A stretch of 25,464 nt of DNA from the NCBI GenBank assembly GCA_015904055.1, contig JABMDE010000072.1, positions 1 through 25,464 on the forward strand. Direction: 5' to 3'. Origin of the DNA: Nitrospira sp. (GTDB lineage Bacteria > Nitrospirota > Nitrospiria > Nitrospirales > Nitrospiraceae). The number at the start of each line of letters is the position of its first letter. Within the stretch, counting starts at the first letter, position 1. Positions 14,925 to 22,315 of the stretch are shown one piece after another. The notes below the pieces were generated by a model. That model made no database searches and was not told where the DNA came from. It saw only the letters and a list, made by a program, of their open reading frames with translations. The position numbers and the translations under genes are program-made.

Positions 14925-15173
14925 ATGTGTCTCGCAGTCCCAGGACAAGTCCTGAGCATCGAGGATGACCAGCTCCGTACCGCGACGGTGTCGTTCGGCG
15001 GTGTGACCAAGTCCGTTTCCTTGGCATTGGTGCCAGAAGCGGAGATTGGCGACTACGTCATCGTCCATGTCGGGTTTGCTATCAACCGGTTGGATGAGGA
15101 AGCAGCACGACGTACGTTGGAGACCTACGCCGACCTGGCGGCATCAAGATCGCCGGATGCGACCGAGGGTTGA
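14925..15173 (+). CDS. hypC: Hydrogenase assembly chaperone HypC
   Basis: This 82-residue protein begins MCLAVPGQVL, the hallmark of HypC/HybG, with the essential C2 exposed after removal of the first methionine. The rest follows the family pattern (V-S-F-G-G-V, then IGDYVIVHVGFAINRLDEEA). HypC carries the Fe(CN)2CO unit with HypD and escorts the large-subunit precursor. The start is one base after the hypF stop. The next hyp gene, hypD, lies 1.17 kb further on, separated by the cassette-like insertion, which breaks an otherwise gapless operon. Confidence 0.95.
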   Translation: MCLAVPGQVLSIEDDQLRTATVSFGGVTKSVSLALVPEAEIGDYVIVHVGFAINRLDEEAARRTLETYADLAASRSPDATEG

Positions 15174-15190
15174 GCACTTAGGATGGTGTG

Positions 15191-16221
15191 TTATGCGGAT
15201 TGGTCTAAACATTGGTAGGCGGCTGCCTGTGTCAAGAAGCGGTGACATATGAGCGAGGCGGAGCGACCCAAGCCACAATCTATCCAGCCCAGCGTTCAGT
15301 CACTACTGGAAGACCTCCGGCCGATCCTCAGTGCTGTAACCAAGGCTTCGATTCGTGGTGTCGGGGTACATGGTTGTGCGTTGAGAGCTTCCTTGGCGAA
15401 GAGTTTTGAGTTCGCGGCGTTTGTGCACCAGAATCCTTCGCCGGGCCACGGCTTCTTCATAACCCCTACGCTTAGAGGCATTTGCGAGGATCTGACCGTA
15501 CTGACTTTTGTTGCACCTCTGAGACCAGACGATCGCAACGAAGCCGTATCGCTATTGATGGCGAAGAACATCGCGGATGGTATTGCTGCACAGAGTGCTT
15601 TTTCAAGTCGATGCGTCCTTGGCAGGCAGTTTTTCAACCGCCGTTGGAAACATCGACAGATACTGAAGGGCGACTACGCGTATTTGCCAAAACTCTCGGG
15701 TGGACTGGGAAGCCGCCATGGCCGACAGTATGGTTTATGGCCAAAGCATCGTCCTTGGAGCCACTTTACTCGTACCTCTATGCCGCCACATCAATAGGGG
15801 TTCACTTCAGCCCGCATATTCTATTAAGAATGGGCTGGGGCGGGAAACCAGGTGACGTAGGCGATGAAACGGAGTGGACGTTCACAACGAACAACTTCTC
15901 TCAATACTACGCTGAGTTTAATCAGGTGTATGCGCTAATGGTGCTCCTTCGTTTTATTAACGGCCCTGCAGCGGATATCCTTCCACCGAAGGCTGTTTCG
16001 ATTGTCGCCACGTTGAAGTCTTGTCTCGACATCCCACTACGATGGCCTGAGGATGTAACTTTTGAGGAGATGAACCTGAAGGGCCCTGGTTCAATTCAAC
16101 GTATCTTACTGCGCGCGGCTCACGACATTGGCAATGCAGGCCCTTCGTGAATCCTTTGAGGGACAACAGCATAACAAATCGTATACAGCCGGCGGGATTT
16201 GCTCATGGCCGATGCCGAGCG
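15191..16221 (+). mobile_element. Lone integron-type gene cassette inserted between hypC and hypD
   Basis: The segment has the layout of a mobile gene cassette. It begins at a G/TT point within GTTATGC (15190-15196) and holds one plus-strand gene. Nineteen bases after the stop codon it has an attC-like site that starts GCATAAC (16169-16175), the exact complement of GTTATGC, and ends at another GTT (16221). In a circularised cassette these 7-mers would form the paired R'' and R' ends. No integrase gene or second cassette is visible, so insertion at a secondary GTT site is inferred. Removing 15191-16221 would restore a short hypC-hypD gap of about 134 bases. Confidence 0.5.
15249..16150 (+). 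pseudogene. Cassette-borne gene of unknown function, one-base frameshift
   Basis: Two overlapping frames make one protein of about 300 residues. The first, from the ATG at 15249, is read to about 15600 (IADGIAAQSAF); the second continues from there as FKSMRPWQAVFQPPLETSTD and ends at 16150. The join falls in a run of five Ts at 15599-15603; six Ts would restore a single frame, and 902 bases plus one is an exact number of codons. The sequence is soluble-looking, with aromatic segments such as LEPLYSYLYAATSIGVHFSP. I do not recognise a family with confidence; a distant likeness to HEPN-type or DUF5677-like proteins is only an impression. The cause may be mutation or a homopolymer sequencing error. 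Confidence 0.6.
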
Positions 16222-16227
16222 TTAAGA
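16169..16227 (+). repeat. attC-like recombination site of the cassette
   Basis: The site begins GCATAACAAATCG and ends GAGCGTTAAGA, close to the ends of known attC sites (TAACAA-TTCG ... AAGCGTTA). Inner short pairings (TCG with CGA, GCC with GGC) fit an imperfect hairpin. It lies directly after the cassette gene in the expected orientation. The fold was judged by eye. Confidence 0.45.
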
Positions 16228-16338
16228 CGGCGCCCGATCCGCAAAGGACTATCCATAACCTCACCACATTTTCGATGTTGTCTATTTCGGGAATCGGAAG
16301 AATGATGTCGAGGAACAAGGTTTCGAGGAGTCACGGTC

Positions 16339-17445
16339 ATGAAGTACGTGGATGAGTTTCGCAATCGGGCCGTGGCGACGGCCTTGGCCGAGCGGATCAA
16401 GCAGACGGTGCGTCGGCCTTGGACGATTATGGAGGTCTGTGGAGGTCAGACCCATGCGATCGTAAAGTTCGGGCTCGATAGTCTGTTGCCGAAGAACCTT
16501 GAGCTGGTTCATGGACCAGGCTGTCCGGTTTGTGTCACCTCAGTGTCGTTGATCGACCAGGCTGTTTGCCTCGCATCCTTACCTGGGGTGATCTTCTGCT
16601 CGTTCGGCGACATGCTGCGCGTTCCCGGTTCCCGTGGAGATTTGTTTGGAGTGAAGGCGGCGGGCGGAGATGTCCGGATCATTTATTCGCCGCTGGATGC
16701 GCTGGAACTCGCCCGCAAGAATCCAGATCGCGAAGTCGTCTGTTTCGCCGTGGGATTTGAAACCACTGCACCAGCCTGGGCCATGGCGGTCACACAGGCG
16801 AAGCAGCTAGGTCTCACCAACTTTAGCCTGCTGATCGCCCATGTGTTGGTACCCCCCGCCATGGAAGCGATTCTGTCTTCACCGCAGAATCGGATCCAGG
16901 GATTTCTCGCCGCAGGCCATGTCTGCACCGTGATGGGCTATGAGGAGTACGAATCCATTGCACAGCGCTATACAGTTCCGATCGTCGTGACCGGATTTGA
17001 GCCGCTCGATGTACTCGAAGGCGTTGCGATGCTGGTGAGTCAGTTGGAGGAAGGACGGGTTGAGGTCGAGAATCAGTACGTACGATCCGTCAGCCGGGAG
17101 GGAAACCGACAGGCGAGGACCATCGTTGACGAAGTGTTTGAACCAGCTCCCCGTGCGTGGCGCGGCATCGGCGAAATTCCAGCAAGTGGACTCCGCCTCA
17201 AATCTGCTTACAGCGCCTACGACGCTGAGCTGAAGTTTCAGCGGGACCTTGCGCAACTCTCAGTAGGCATTGAAGATCCGGAGTGCCAAAGTGGGCTGGT
17301 TCTTCAGGGATTGCTTAAGCCGATGGACTGTCCTGCCTTCGGGACTCGTTGCACGCCGGAACAGCCATTGGGCGCGCCGATGGTGTCGAGCGAAGGAGCC
17401 TGCGCTGCCTATTATCGATACCGGGGCCACGTGACTCGCCAATAA
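16339..17445 (+). CDS. hypD: Hydrogenase formation protein HypD
   Basis: This 368-residue protein matches HypD along its whole length. Iron-ligand and catalytic signatures are [11 protein letters not shown] (C34) and [10 protein letters not shown] (C62, C65), followed by [24 protein letters not shown] and GYEEYESIA. The C-terminal [4Fe-4S] cysteines lie in [20 protein letters not shown] and [11 protein letters not shown]. HypD assembles the Fe(CN)2CO unit with HypC and HypE. GGAG lies eight bases upstream of the ATG. In this window hypD is the last hyp gene; hypE, which often follows, and hypB are absent. Its separation from hypC by a cassette-like insertion raises the question of how it is transcribed. 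Confidence 0.95.
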   Translation: MKYVDEFRNRAVATALAERIKQTVRRPWTIMEVCGGQTHAIVKFGLDSLLPKNLELVHGPGCPVCVTSVSLIDQAVCLASLPGVIFCSFGDMLRVPGSRGDLFGVKAAGGDVRIIYSPLDALELARKNPDREVVCFAVGFETTAPAWAMAVTQAKQLGLTNFSLLIAHVLVPPAMEAILSSPQNRIQGFLAAGHVCTVMGYEEYESIAQRYTVPIVVTGFEPLDVLEGVAMLVSQLEEGRVEVENQYVRSVSREGNRQARTIVDEVFEPAPRAWRGIGEIPASGLRLKSAYSAYDAELKFQRDLAQLSVGIEDPECQSGLVLQGLLKPMDCPAFGTRCTPEQPLGAPMVSSEGACAAYYRYRGHVTRQ

Positions 17446-17501
17446 TTTATTCTTGGATGGGTTTCTCCAACCAACCCTGTGAAAACATCTCGTCAAGGGC
17501 T

Positions 17502-17517
17502 TGGCATTTATATTGCT
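17502..17517 (+). promoter_or_regulatory. Sigma-54 (-24/-12) promoter of the tandem Usp gene
   Basis: TGGCATTTATATTGCT has GG and GC ten bases apart and an ideal TTGCT. Transcription would start near 17528, giving a leader of about 190 bases with no recognisable gene in it. Confidence 0.75.
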
Positions 17518-17717
17518 CTCCTCTTCGGTGAAGAAGGCCTGAATCTGGCGTGTGTCAGACGGGCTCTTTGAGACCGTACCGGGATGCCGGCACGTAAATC
17601 TAGCCTTGACTGTACCGACGTGGGTGGCAGGGTGCTCGCTTGTAAGGACAGGGAGGCTGGCTCAGCCGCTACACAACAGGATGGGAACTGCAACCCGCAA
17701 CCTGAAGGAGGATGATG

Positions 17718-18563
17718 ATGAAGGCTGTCATCGGAGTGGATGGGTCGAAGTATTCGGAGTGGGCATTGAACTGGCTAGGCAAGCTGCCGTTTAAGTCCAT
17801 TCCCCACGTGACCGCGATCCATGGCATGGATCTTCAGTCCGTCAAACCATCGCTCATCACCCAGCCGATTGTCAGTGGTTATGAGCCCGATACGGGGGAA
17901 GCGCTTCATATGCTGGAGTGGCGTGCCAAACGAGTCGAAGCAGACACAAGGCAGCGTCTGGTCAAGCTCAGACTGAAGGGCTCATTCCGTGTTGAGCAAT
18001 CCAACATCGCACAGTCGCTCATCAAACAAGCAGGATCGAATGGATTGATTGTGGTTGGAAGCCGTGGGTTGGATGCCATCGATCGGCTATTCCTGGGCAG
18101 TGTGTCGACCACCGTCATGCTCCATGCATCTTGTCCGGTATTAGTCGTGAAAGAACCCCTTCACACGTTGCGGAGAGTGTTATTCGCGACAGATGGTTCA
18201 CCGTCATCCGAGAACGCATTGCAGCTTCTCACGAAACAGTTCTCAGCTCCATCCGGGGCCAAGTCGATCGTGATCACGCTGGTCCATGTCATGCCATTCT
18301 TGCGCTATACCATTGTGAAAGAAGCAGGAGAAAAGTTGCTCGCGCAGCAAGCGGCTAAGCTGGAGAAGGCCGGCTATTGTGTCCGACAATTTCCCTGTGT
18401 GGGACGAGCCGCGGAGGCAATTCTGGATGTGGCCAAACGCGAACAGCCAAATCTGATCATCACGGGAGCGACGGGTCGAAGCACCGGTGCACGATTTCTT
18501 CTGGGTAGTGTCTCGATGAAGTTAGTGCAACAGAGCGACTGCTCGGTGCTCGTCGCCCGGTAA
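17718..18563 (+). CDS. Universal stress protein, tandem two-domain
   Basis: This 281-residue protein contains two UspA domains. The first starts MKAVIGVDGSKYSEWALNWL and has the ATP-loop pattern GSRGLDAIDRLFLGSVS near residues 115-131. The second starts near residue 153 (RRVLFATDGSPSSENALQLL) and has GATGRSTGARFLLGSVSMKL near 252-271. Both fit G-x2-G-x9-G-[S/T], so nucleotide binding is expected in each. Three consecutive ATG codons follow AAGGAGG; I use the last, at 17718, for correct spacing. The gene stands alone behind a -24/-12 promoter. It is similar at its N-terminus to the partial Usp at 1-284. Confidence 0.92.
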   Translation: MKAVIGVDGSKYSEWALNWLGKLPFKSIPHVTAIHGMDLQSVKPSLITQPIVSGYEPDTGEALHMLEWRAKRVEADTRQRLVKLRLKGSFRVEQSNIAQSLIKQAGSNGLIVVGSRGLDAIDRLFLGSVSTTVMLHASCPVLVVKEPLHTLRRVLFATDGSPSSENALQLLTKQFSAPSGAKSIVITLVHVMPFLRYTIVKEAGEKLLAQQAAKLEKAGYCVRQFPCVGRAAEAILDVAKREQPNLIITGATGRSTGARFLLGSVSMKLVQQSDCSVLVAR

Positions 18564-18719
18564 CCCCGAACCGTTGAAACCGTGGTACTTTTCAGGACGG
18601 CACCTATGCTGGCTTCTCAGTCTGGTGAGCATGAGATCGCTGAAAGAAAGCAGAAACTAATCGGCAGGTTCCTACCCGAGAAGAGCCATACCCCCCGGTG
18701 GGAGGGCGGTCTTCCGCAA

Positions 18720-18767
18720 GGGCAACCCATAGAGAGATGAAGTCTCTCTATGGGAGAGAATCTGCCC
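18720..18767. repeat. Strong nested hairpin
   Basis: CCCATAGAGAGA (18726-18737) and TCTCTCTATGGG (18743-18754) form a perfect 12-base stem with a 5-base loop. An outer GGGCA (18720-18724) pairs with TGCCC (18763-18767). It lies between the convergent Usp gene and the 26-residue gene. There is no T-run on either strand, so it is either a two-way transcription barrier or a structured RNA. Confidence 0.6.
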
Positions 18768-18780
18768 CTGAGACGGGATG

Positions 18781-18861
18781 CTACGCGCTCTTCTTGTAGA
18801 CGATGATTCCACCCAGGAGAAGTACGCCCATCACGGCTGCGAACAACCACATCGTTCCCAT
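18781..18861 (-). CDS. Small membrane peptide, 26 residues
   Basis: A very short frame encodes 26 residues beginning MGTMWLFAAVMGVLLLGGII and ending V-Y-K-K-S-A, that is, one hydrophobic helix with a positively charged end. AAAGGAG lies six bases before the ATG at 18861; an in-frame ATG 15 bases upstream has no such site. The shape matches known small inner-membrane subunits or regulators, but the sequence gives no family. It stands alone, with the nested hairpin 14 bases beyond its stop codon. Confidence is moderate because of size; the ribosome-binding site and composition argue that it is real. Confidence 0.5.
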   Translation of the reverse strand: MGTMWLFAAVMGVLLLGGIIVYKKSA

Positions 18862-19238
18862 AACGGCTCCTTTCATGAAGGCAAATGTGAACTTCTGTTG
18901 CCTGATTAGAGCAACTCTTATGCTCGAATCGTCGGAAGGAGACTGTTTCGGAACTCCTCAGAAAATAACGCATCTCACATCACCCGTGCGAAACGGATTC
19001 GGTTGAACTAGGGGAAATATCCTCAACCCTGTCTAAGTGATTGGACAAGGGAAGATGCGGGACTGTCGCATGCGCACATTGTTGTGGAGAGAAGGTTGCG
19101 AGAGACGCTCAGGTGCATAAGATGTCGACAAGTCCTGATCGGGGTGCGCTTACCAGCTACTGTCGCGTTTTACCACGGTCTTGATTGCGCACCGTAGCAA
19201 TAGGCCACGATGTTGGGTGGACAACCTGACCTTCCCCC
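18862..19238. other. Intergenic region between the small membrane peptide gene and the IS element
   Basis: I see no supported gene here. It would contain the promoter of the 26-residue gene; no -24/-12 pattern is found. It ends at the IS inverted repeat at 19239. Confidence 0.4.
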
Positions 19239-19256
19239 GATTCCGTGGACACCTGG
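19239..19256 (+). repeat. IS inverted repeat, orfB side
   Basis: GATTCCGTGGACACCTGG, read inward, aligns with the repeat at the other end at 13 of 18 positions. The exact outer edge is uncertain. Confidence 0.5.
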
Positions 19257-19298
19257 TTACGCCACTGCCGTCCTCGCTTCATACTCGGCCGGGGAGTG

Positions 19299-20120
19299 CT
19301 AGCCGAGGGTCGAGTGCCGACGCTGCCGATTATAGAACACCTCAATGTACTCAAAGATATCCTGCCTCGCCTCGTCACGGGTGGCATAGTGCCGATGGTA
19401 CACAAGCTCACGCTTGAGCGTCCCGAAGAAACTTTCGACGCAAGCGTTGTCCCAGCAGTTGCCTTTGCGGCTCATGCTGGAGATGAGGCCGTACCCAGTG
19501 AGTAGGCGCTGGGAGCTCGTGGCGGCATACTGACTGCCGCGGTCCGAATGGTGGAGGAGCCCCGCCGTGGGGGCTCGGTTTGCCAGCGCCATCGTGAGGG
19601 CCTGCTCAGCCAGCTCGACCGTTAACCGCTGGCCCATGGCCCAGCCCACCACCCGGCGTGAGTACAGATCCAGGAGGACGGCCAGGTAGAGCCAGCCCTC
19701 CGTCGTCCACACGTAGGTGAGGTCGCCAGCCCAGACCCGATTCGGTGCCGCAACCGTGAACTGGCGATGCAGGGTATTCTCGGCTACAGGCAACCGGTGA
19801 TTCGACTGCGTGGTGGCGCGCCACTTCTTCACGGTCTTGGCTCGGATGCCGTCCTGATGCATCAGCCGAGCGACGCGGTGTTCGCCAATATGGTGGCCCT
19901 GCTTGACCAGGGCGTCCCAGATGCGGGGACTGCCGTAGGTGTCCCGCGACTCCTGGTGCATCACTCGAATGGCCGAGAGTAGCCTACGCGCCTGGATGGA
20001 CCGGGCACTCTCGGGCCGTGCGCGCCATGCGTAATAGCCCGCCGCCGAGACGGCGAGGGCGCGGCACATCAGCCGGATGGGATAGCGACGGTCATGCTCC
20101 TGGATCGCTCGGTATCTCAT
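19299..20120 (-). CDS. IS3-family transposase OrfB (DDE integrase domain), shortened by an amber codon
   Basis: This 273-residue frame has the IS3 OrfB catalytic triad: D in VWAGDLTYVWT, D in LHHSDRGSQY, and E in WDNACVESFFGTLKREL. An HTH_21-like N-terminal region (RLMHQDGIRAKTVKKW) precedes it. The frame stops at a TAG (19299-19301) right after QRRHSTLG, where family members usually have a tyrosine; without it the frame would continue 13 more residues (HSPAEYEARTAVA) to 19257. Only the tail is lost, so activity is possible but unproven. Its ATG overlaps the orfA stop by two bases; in this family OrfB is normally made as an OrfAB fusion by -1 frameshifting. Confidence 0.92.
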   Translation of the reverse strand: MRYRAIQEHDRRYPIRLMCRALAVSAAGYYAWRARPESARSIQARRLLSAIRVMHQESRDTYGSPRIWDALVKQGHHIGEHRVARLMHQDGIRAKTVKKWRATTQSNHRLPVAENTLHRQFTVAAPNRVWAGDLTYVWTTEGWLYLAVLLDLYSRRVVGWAMGQRLTVELAEQALTMALANRAPTAGLLHHSDRGSQYAATSSQRLLTGYGLISSMSRKGNCWDNACVESFFGTLKRELVYHRHYATRDEARQDIFEYIEVFYNRQRRHSTLG

Positions 20121-20413
20121 TGCGATTCCCTCGCGAAGAACGCCGCCGCCCGTTTTAAAAAATCCCGCTCCTTCCGCAGCGTCTCGTTCTCTCGCTTGAG
20201 CCGGGCCAGTTCGTCGTGCGCGGCGCGCATCGACTGGCGCGTGCCGCCCTGGGATTCGACCTGTTGCTGTTCGCTCCTCCAGCGATACAGCACATTGTCA
20301 GAAACCCCGAGTTCCCGTGCCACCTGGGCCACAGGCCGCCCCGATTCCCGCGTGAGCCGAACGGCTTCGGACTTGAATGCGTCGGTAAATTGACGTCGCG
20401 TTGTGGTTGCCAT
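20117..20413 (-). CDS. IS3-family transposase OrfA (helix-turn-helix)
   Basis: This 98-residue protein starts MATTTRRQFTDAFKSEAVRL and has the helix-turn-helix pattern VAQVARELGVSDNVLYRWRS, followed by a leucine-zipper-like coiled coil (ARLKRENETLRKERDFLKRA). It binds the element's ends. GGAGG five bases before the ATG at 20413 supports that start; the frame is open six codons further. The coiled coil ends at the slippery heptamer at 20156-20162, from which a shift to the -1 frame leads without a stop into orfB. Confidence 0.93.
   Translation of the reverse strand: MATTTRRQFTDAFKSEAVRLTRESGRPVAQVARELGVSDNVLYRWRSEQQQVESQGGTRQSMRAAHDELARLKRENETLRKERDFLKRAAAFFARESQ
20156..20162 (-). promoter_or_regulatory. 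Programmed -1 frameshift site of the IS element
   Basis: On the minus strand the heptamer is T TTT TTA in the orfA frame (GAT TTT TTA), a classical slippery sequence of the X XXY YYZ type. Slipping back one base continues through the orfB start with no stop codon. No downstream pseudoknot was worked out. Confidence 0.65.
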
Positions 20414-20446
20414 GCTGACCTCCAATTTCATGATTCTCCCACTTAT

Positions 20447-20464
20447 GGAGGTGTCTGTGAAATC
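20447..20464 (-). repeat. IS inverted repeat, orfA side
   Basis: Read inward on the minus strand it is GATTTCACAGACACCTCC, partner of the repeat at 19239-19256. Confidence 0.5.
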
Positions 20465-20548
20465 AAGCAGAGAGGCTTCGCCTGAAGAGCTCGCGGGTTA
20501 ACCGAAGAGATGGGGAACATGATCACGTGAGGTATTTATCCGGCGGTG

Positions 20549-20579
20549 CAAAGAAGAGCGGCTTGGCCTGATGAGCCGC
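20549..20579 (-). terminator. Rho-independent terminator of the tRNA-Arg gene
   Basis: On the minus strand GCGGCT and AGCCGC form a 6-base GC-rich stem followed by TCTTCTTTG, 22 bases after the tRNA 3' end. A competing hairpin (ATGAGCC-GCC-GGCTCAT, 20571-20587) overlaps it. Confidence 0.5.
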
Positions 20580-20600
20580 CGGCTCATACGAAGTGCGGTG

Positions 20601-20676
20601 TGGTGCGCCCGACAGGACTTGAACCTGTAACCTTCTGATCCGTAGTCAGATGCTCTATCCATTGAGCTACGGGCGC
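20601..20676 (-). tRNA. tRNA-Arg (anticodon ACG)
   Basis: The minus strand folds into a full cloverleaf: acceptor GCGCCCG with CGGGCGC, D-arm GCTC...GAGC, anticodon stem TCTGA/TCAGA around the loop CTACGGA (anticodon ACG), and T-arm ACAGG-TTCAAGT-CCTGT. The CCA end is encoded (20601-20603). ACG is normally edited to ICG and reads CGU, CGC and CGA. The tRNA appears intact despite the IS element 137 bases away. Confidence 0.97.
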
Positions 20677-20861
20677 ATACCAAAACAGTGCGAGAGTCTG
20701 TGTACTGAGCATTGAGTCAGAGAGCACATGTGGTGACAGCGCTTTACGCCGTCTTCGTCTCAGCCCTCTCCACTCAGCACTGCTGGAACTGGTGTTTATA
20801 CAGTTGTCAGGGAGAGGGGGTCAAGTGGAGGAGTGGTATGGGGTCGTGTTTGGGAAAGGGG

Positions 20862-20893
20862 AATATTAAGAGCCCTTCTGTCTTGCAGGGCTC
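20862..20893 (-). terminator. Terminator of the BACON/Fn3 gene
   Basis: On the minus strand GAGCCCT and AGGGCTC pair across a 10-base loop, directly after the stop codon at 20894, and are followed by TTAATATT. Confidence 0.6.
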
Positions 20894-22315
20894 CTAATAG
20901 ATGCTCTTGCTGAGTTCCGAGGAGTGCACGCTTTCATTGCCAGCCGTATCAAGGGCTGTAATGGAAAAGAAATAGGTCGTATTAGGCTGCAGATTCGTGA
21001 CTTGATGGGCTGTGACATTGCCCACCGCAATCGATGTGCCGTAGAGGCCGGACTGAGTTCCCACATAGACTTTATACCCGGCAAGGTCGCTTTCTGTGTT
21101 GGCCGCCCAACTTAAAACAGCGGATCTGTTTGTCGCGGTTGCCGCATTGATGGTCAGTGTAACCTGGAGGGTCTTGCTTGTCGCCCCGGTCGCAGAGGCT
21201 GTAATGGTGCTGTTGTAGGTGCCGGCTGCAAGGCCGTTGAGGTTGACACTTGCCAAGACGGTGCCGTTGTTGGTGCCTGATGCCGGAGAAAGTGTGAGCC
21301 AGGAGGCGCTCTCTCCAACGACCCAGGGCATGGTTCCTGTTCCAGTATTCGTAATGGTAAAGGATTGGGTTGCCGGATTGGGTCCTGCTGCAGTTCCCGT
21401 GAATGCCATGCTGCTGATACTCAGGCCTATGACCGGATTGGCAGTGGGGGCAGAATTGACGGTGAGAGTCACGGGAATGACGTGCGGTGTGTGAGCCGTG
21501 CCTGACGCTGTGGTGATACTCAGGCCTATGACCGGATTGGCAGTGGGGGCAGAATTGACGGTGAGAGTCACGGGAATGACGTGCGGTGTGTGAGCCGTGC
21601 CTGACGCTGTGGCGGTGATGGCGGCTGTGTAGGTACCGGCCGTAAGTCCGGTCAGGTTGACACTGGCGGAAATAGAGTCTCGTTCTGTCGTCGTCGTGCC
21701 GGAAGCTTGTGTAAGATTCAGCCAGGCGGCATTGGCGTTCATGCTCCACGACAATGTTCCTCCGGTTGGATTTGTGAGATTGATCAGCTGTGCTGCGGGG
21801 GCTGTTCCGCCTGCGACGCCTGAAAAACTGAGTGCTGTGGGGCTAAGCGACATGCTTGGAGTCGCTGATGTGGTGCCTGTGACCGTGAGGGTGACAGGAA
21901 TCGCGGTCAGATTCCTATGGCCTTTCAGCCCATCGATTGCAATGACGACGGTGGTCGAATACGTCCCGGTTGAAAGGCCGGTCAAATTGATGCTCATCGT
22001 CAGTTGGTCGCGCTCTGTTGAAATCGTTCCGGACGACGGGGATATCGTCACCCAGGGGGATCCAGACGTCGCAGACCAGTTTCTCGTCCGGTCGTTGCCC
22101 TTCCAGAATGTGATGGTTTGTGACGGTGGAGTGGCGTCTCCCTGTGTGCCGGAAAAGCTGAGGGCGGATGGACTGGTTGAGAGGGCCCAAGCCTGAGACT
22201 GCGGCGAGAGCAGCAGGACGGTTGCCGTGATAATGAATGTGACCAAACAGTTCATAGCATGAGAAACAAACCGGGCGATGGCATCAGATTTGTGAAAGCT
22301 TTTGTCTAAAGTCAC
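20894..22315 (-). CDS. Exported BACON/fibronectin-type repeat protein
   Basis: This 473-residue protein has a hydrophobic signal segment (LVTFIITATVLLLSPQSQAWA, residues about 24-44), then repeats of about 95 residues of the BACON type: S-P-x-A-L-S-F-S-G, then W-S/W-V, L-T/I-S-P-S-S-G-T, V-N-L-T-G-L-x-x-G-T-Y, and I-P-V-T-L-T-V. A fibronectin type III-like domain closes the protein (SAVLSWAANTESDLAGYKVY, ITALDTAGNES). Such proteins are secreted or surface-bound and often bind carbohydrate; no ligand is implied here. A perfect 99-base tandem duplication adds a partial repeat. Translation starts at a GTG with GGGAGG upstream, overlapping the previous gene's stop by one base. Confidence 0.88.
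   Translation of the reverse strand: MTLDKSFHKSDAIARFVSHAMNCLVTFIITATVLLLSPQSQAWALSTSPSALSFSGTQGDATPPSQTITFWKGNDRTRNWSATSGSPWVTISPSSGTISTERDQLTMSINLTGLSTGTYSTTVVIAIDGLKGHRNLTAIPVTLTVTGTTSATPSMSLSPTALSFSGVAGGTAPAAQLINLTNPTGGTLSWSMNANAAWLNLTQASGTTTTERDSISASVNLTGLTAGTYTAAITATASGTAHTPHVIPVTLTVNSAPTANPVIGLSITTASGTAHTPHVIPVTLTVNSAPTANPVIGLSISSMAFTGTAAGPNPATQSFTITNTGTGTMPWVVGESASWLTLSPASGTNNGTVLASVNLNGLAAGTYNSTITASATGATSKTLQVTLTINAATATNRSAVLSWAANTESDLAGYKVYVGTQSGLYGTSIAVGNVTAHQVTNLQPNTTYFFSITALDTAGNESVHSSELSKSIY
21415..21612. repeat. Perfect 99-bp tandem duplication inside the BACON gene
   Basis: Copies 21415-21513 and 21514-21612 appear identical in all 99 bases. Since 99 is a multiple of three, 33 residues (TASGTAHTPHVIPVTLTV and onward) are repeated in frame. 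Identity at the DNA level implies a very recent duplication, or an assembly artefact. Confidence 0.93.

Larger units (their letters stand above)
19239..20464 (-). mobile_element. IS3-family insertion sequence
   Basis: Two overlapping transposase frames (orfA 20117-20413, orfB 19299-20120) are flanked by imperfect 18-base inverted repeats at 19239-19256 and 20447-20464, 13 of 18 positions matching. The size of about 1.2 kb is normal for IS3. No matching short direct repeats were seen outside these ends, and orfB carries a premature amber codon, so the copy is probably not recent. It lies next to a tRNA-Arg gene. Confidence 0.85.

Noticed and set aside
19236..20467. Target-site duplication of the IS3 element
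   Set aside because: The three bases outside each inverted repeat (CCC and AAG) do not match, so no duplication can be claimed.
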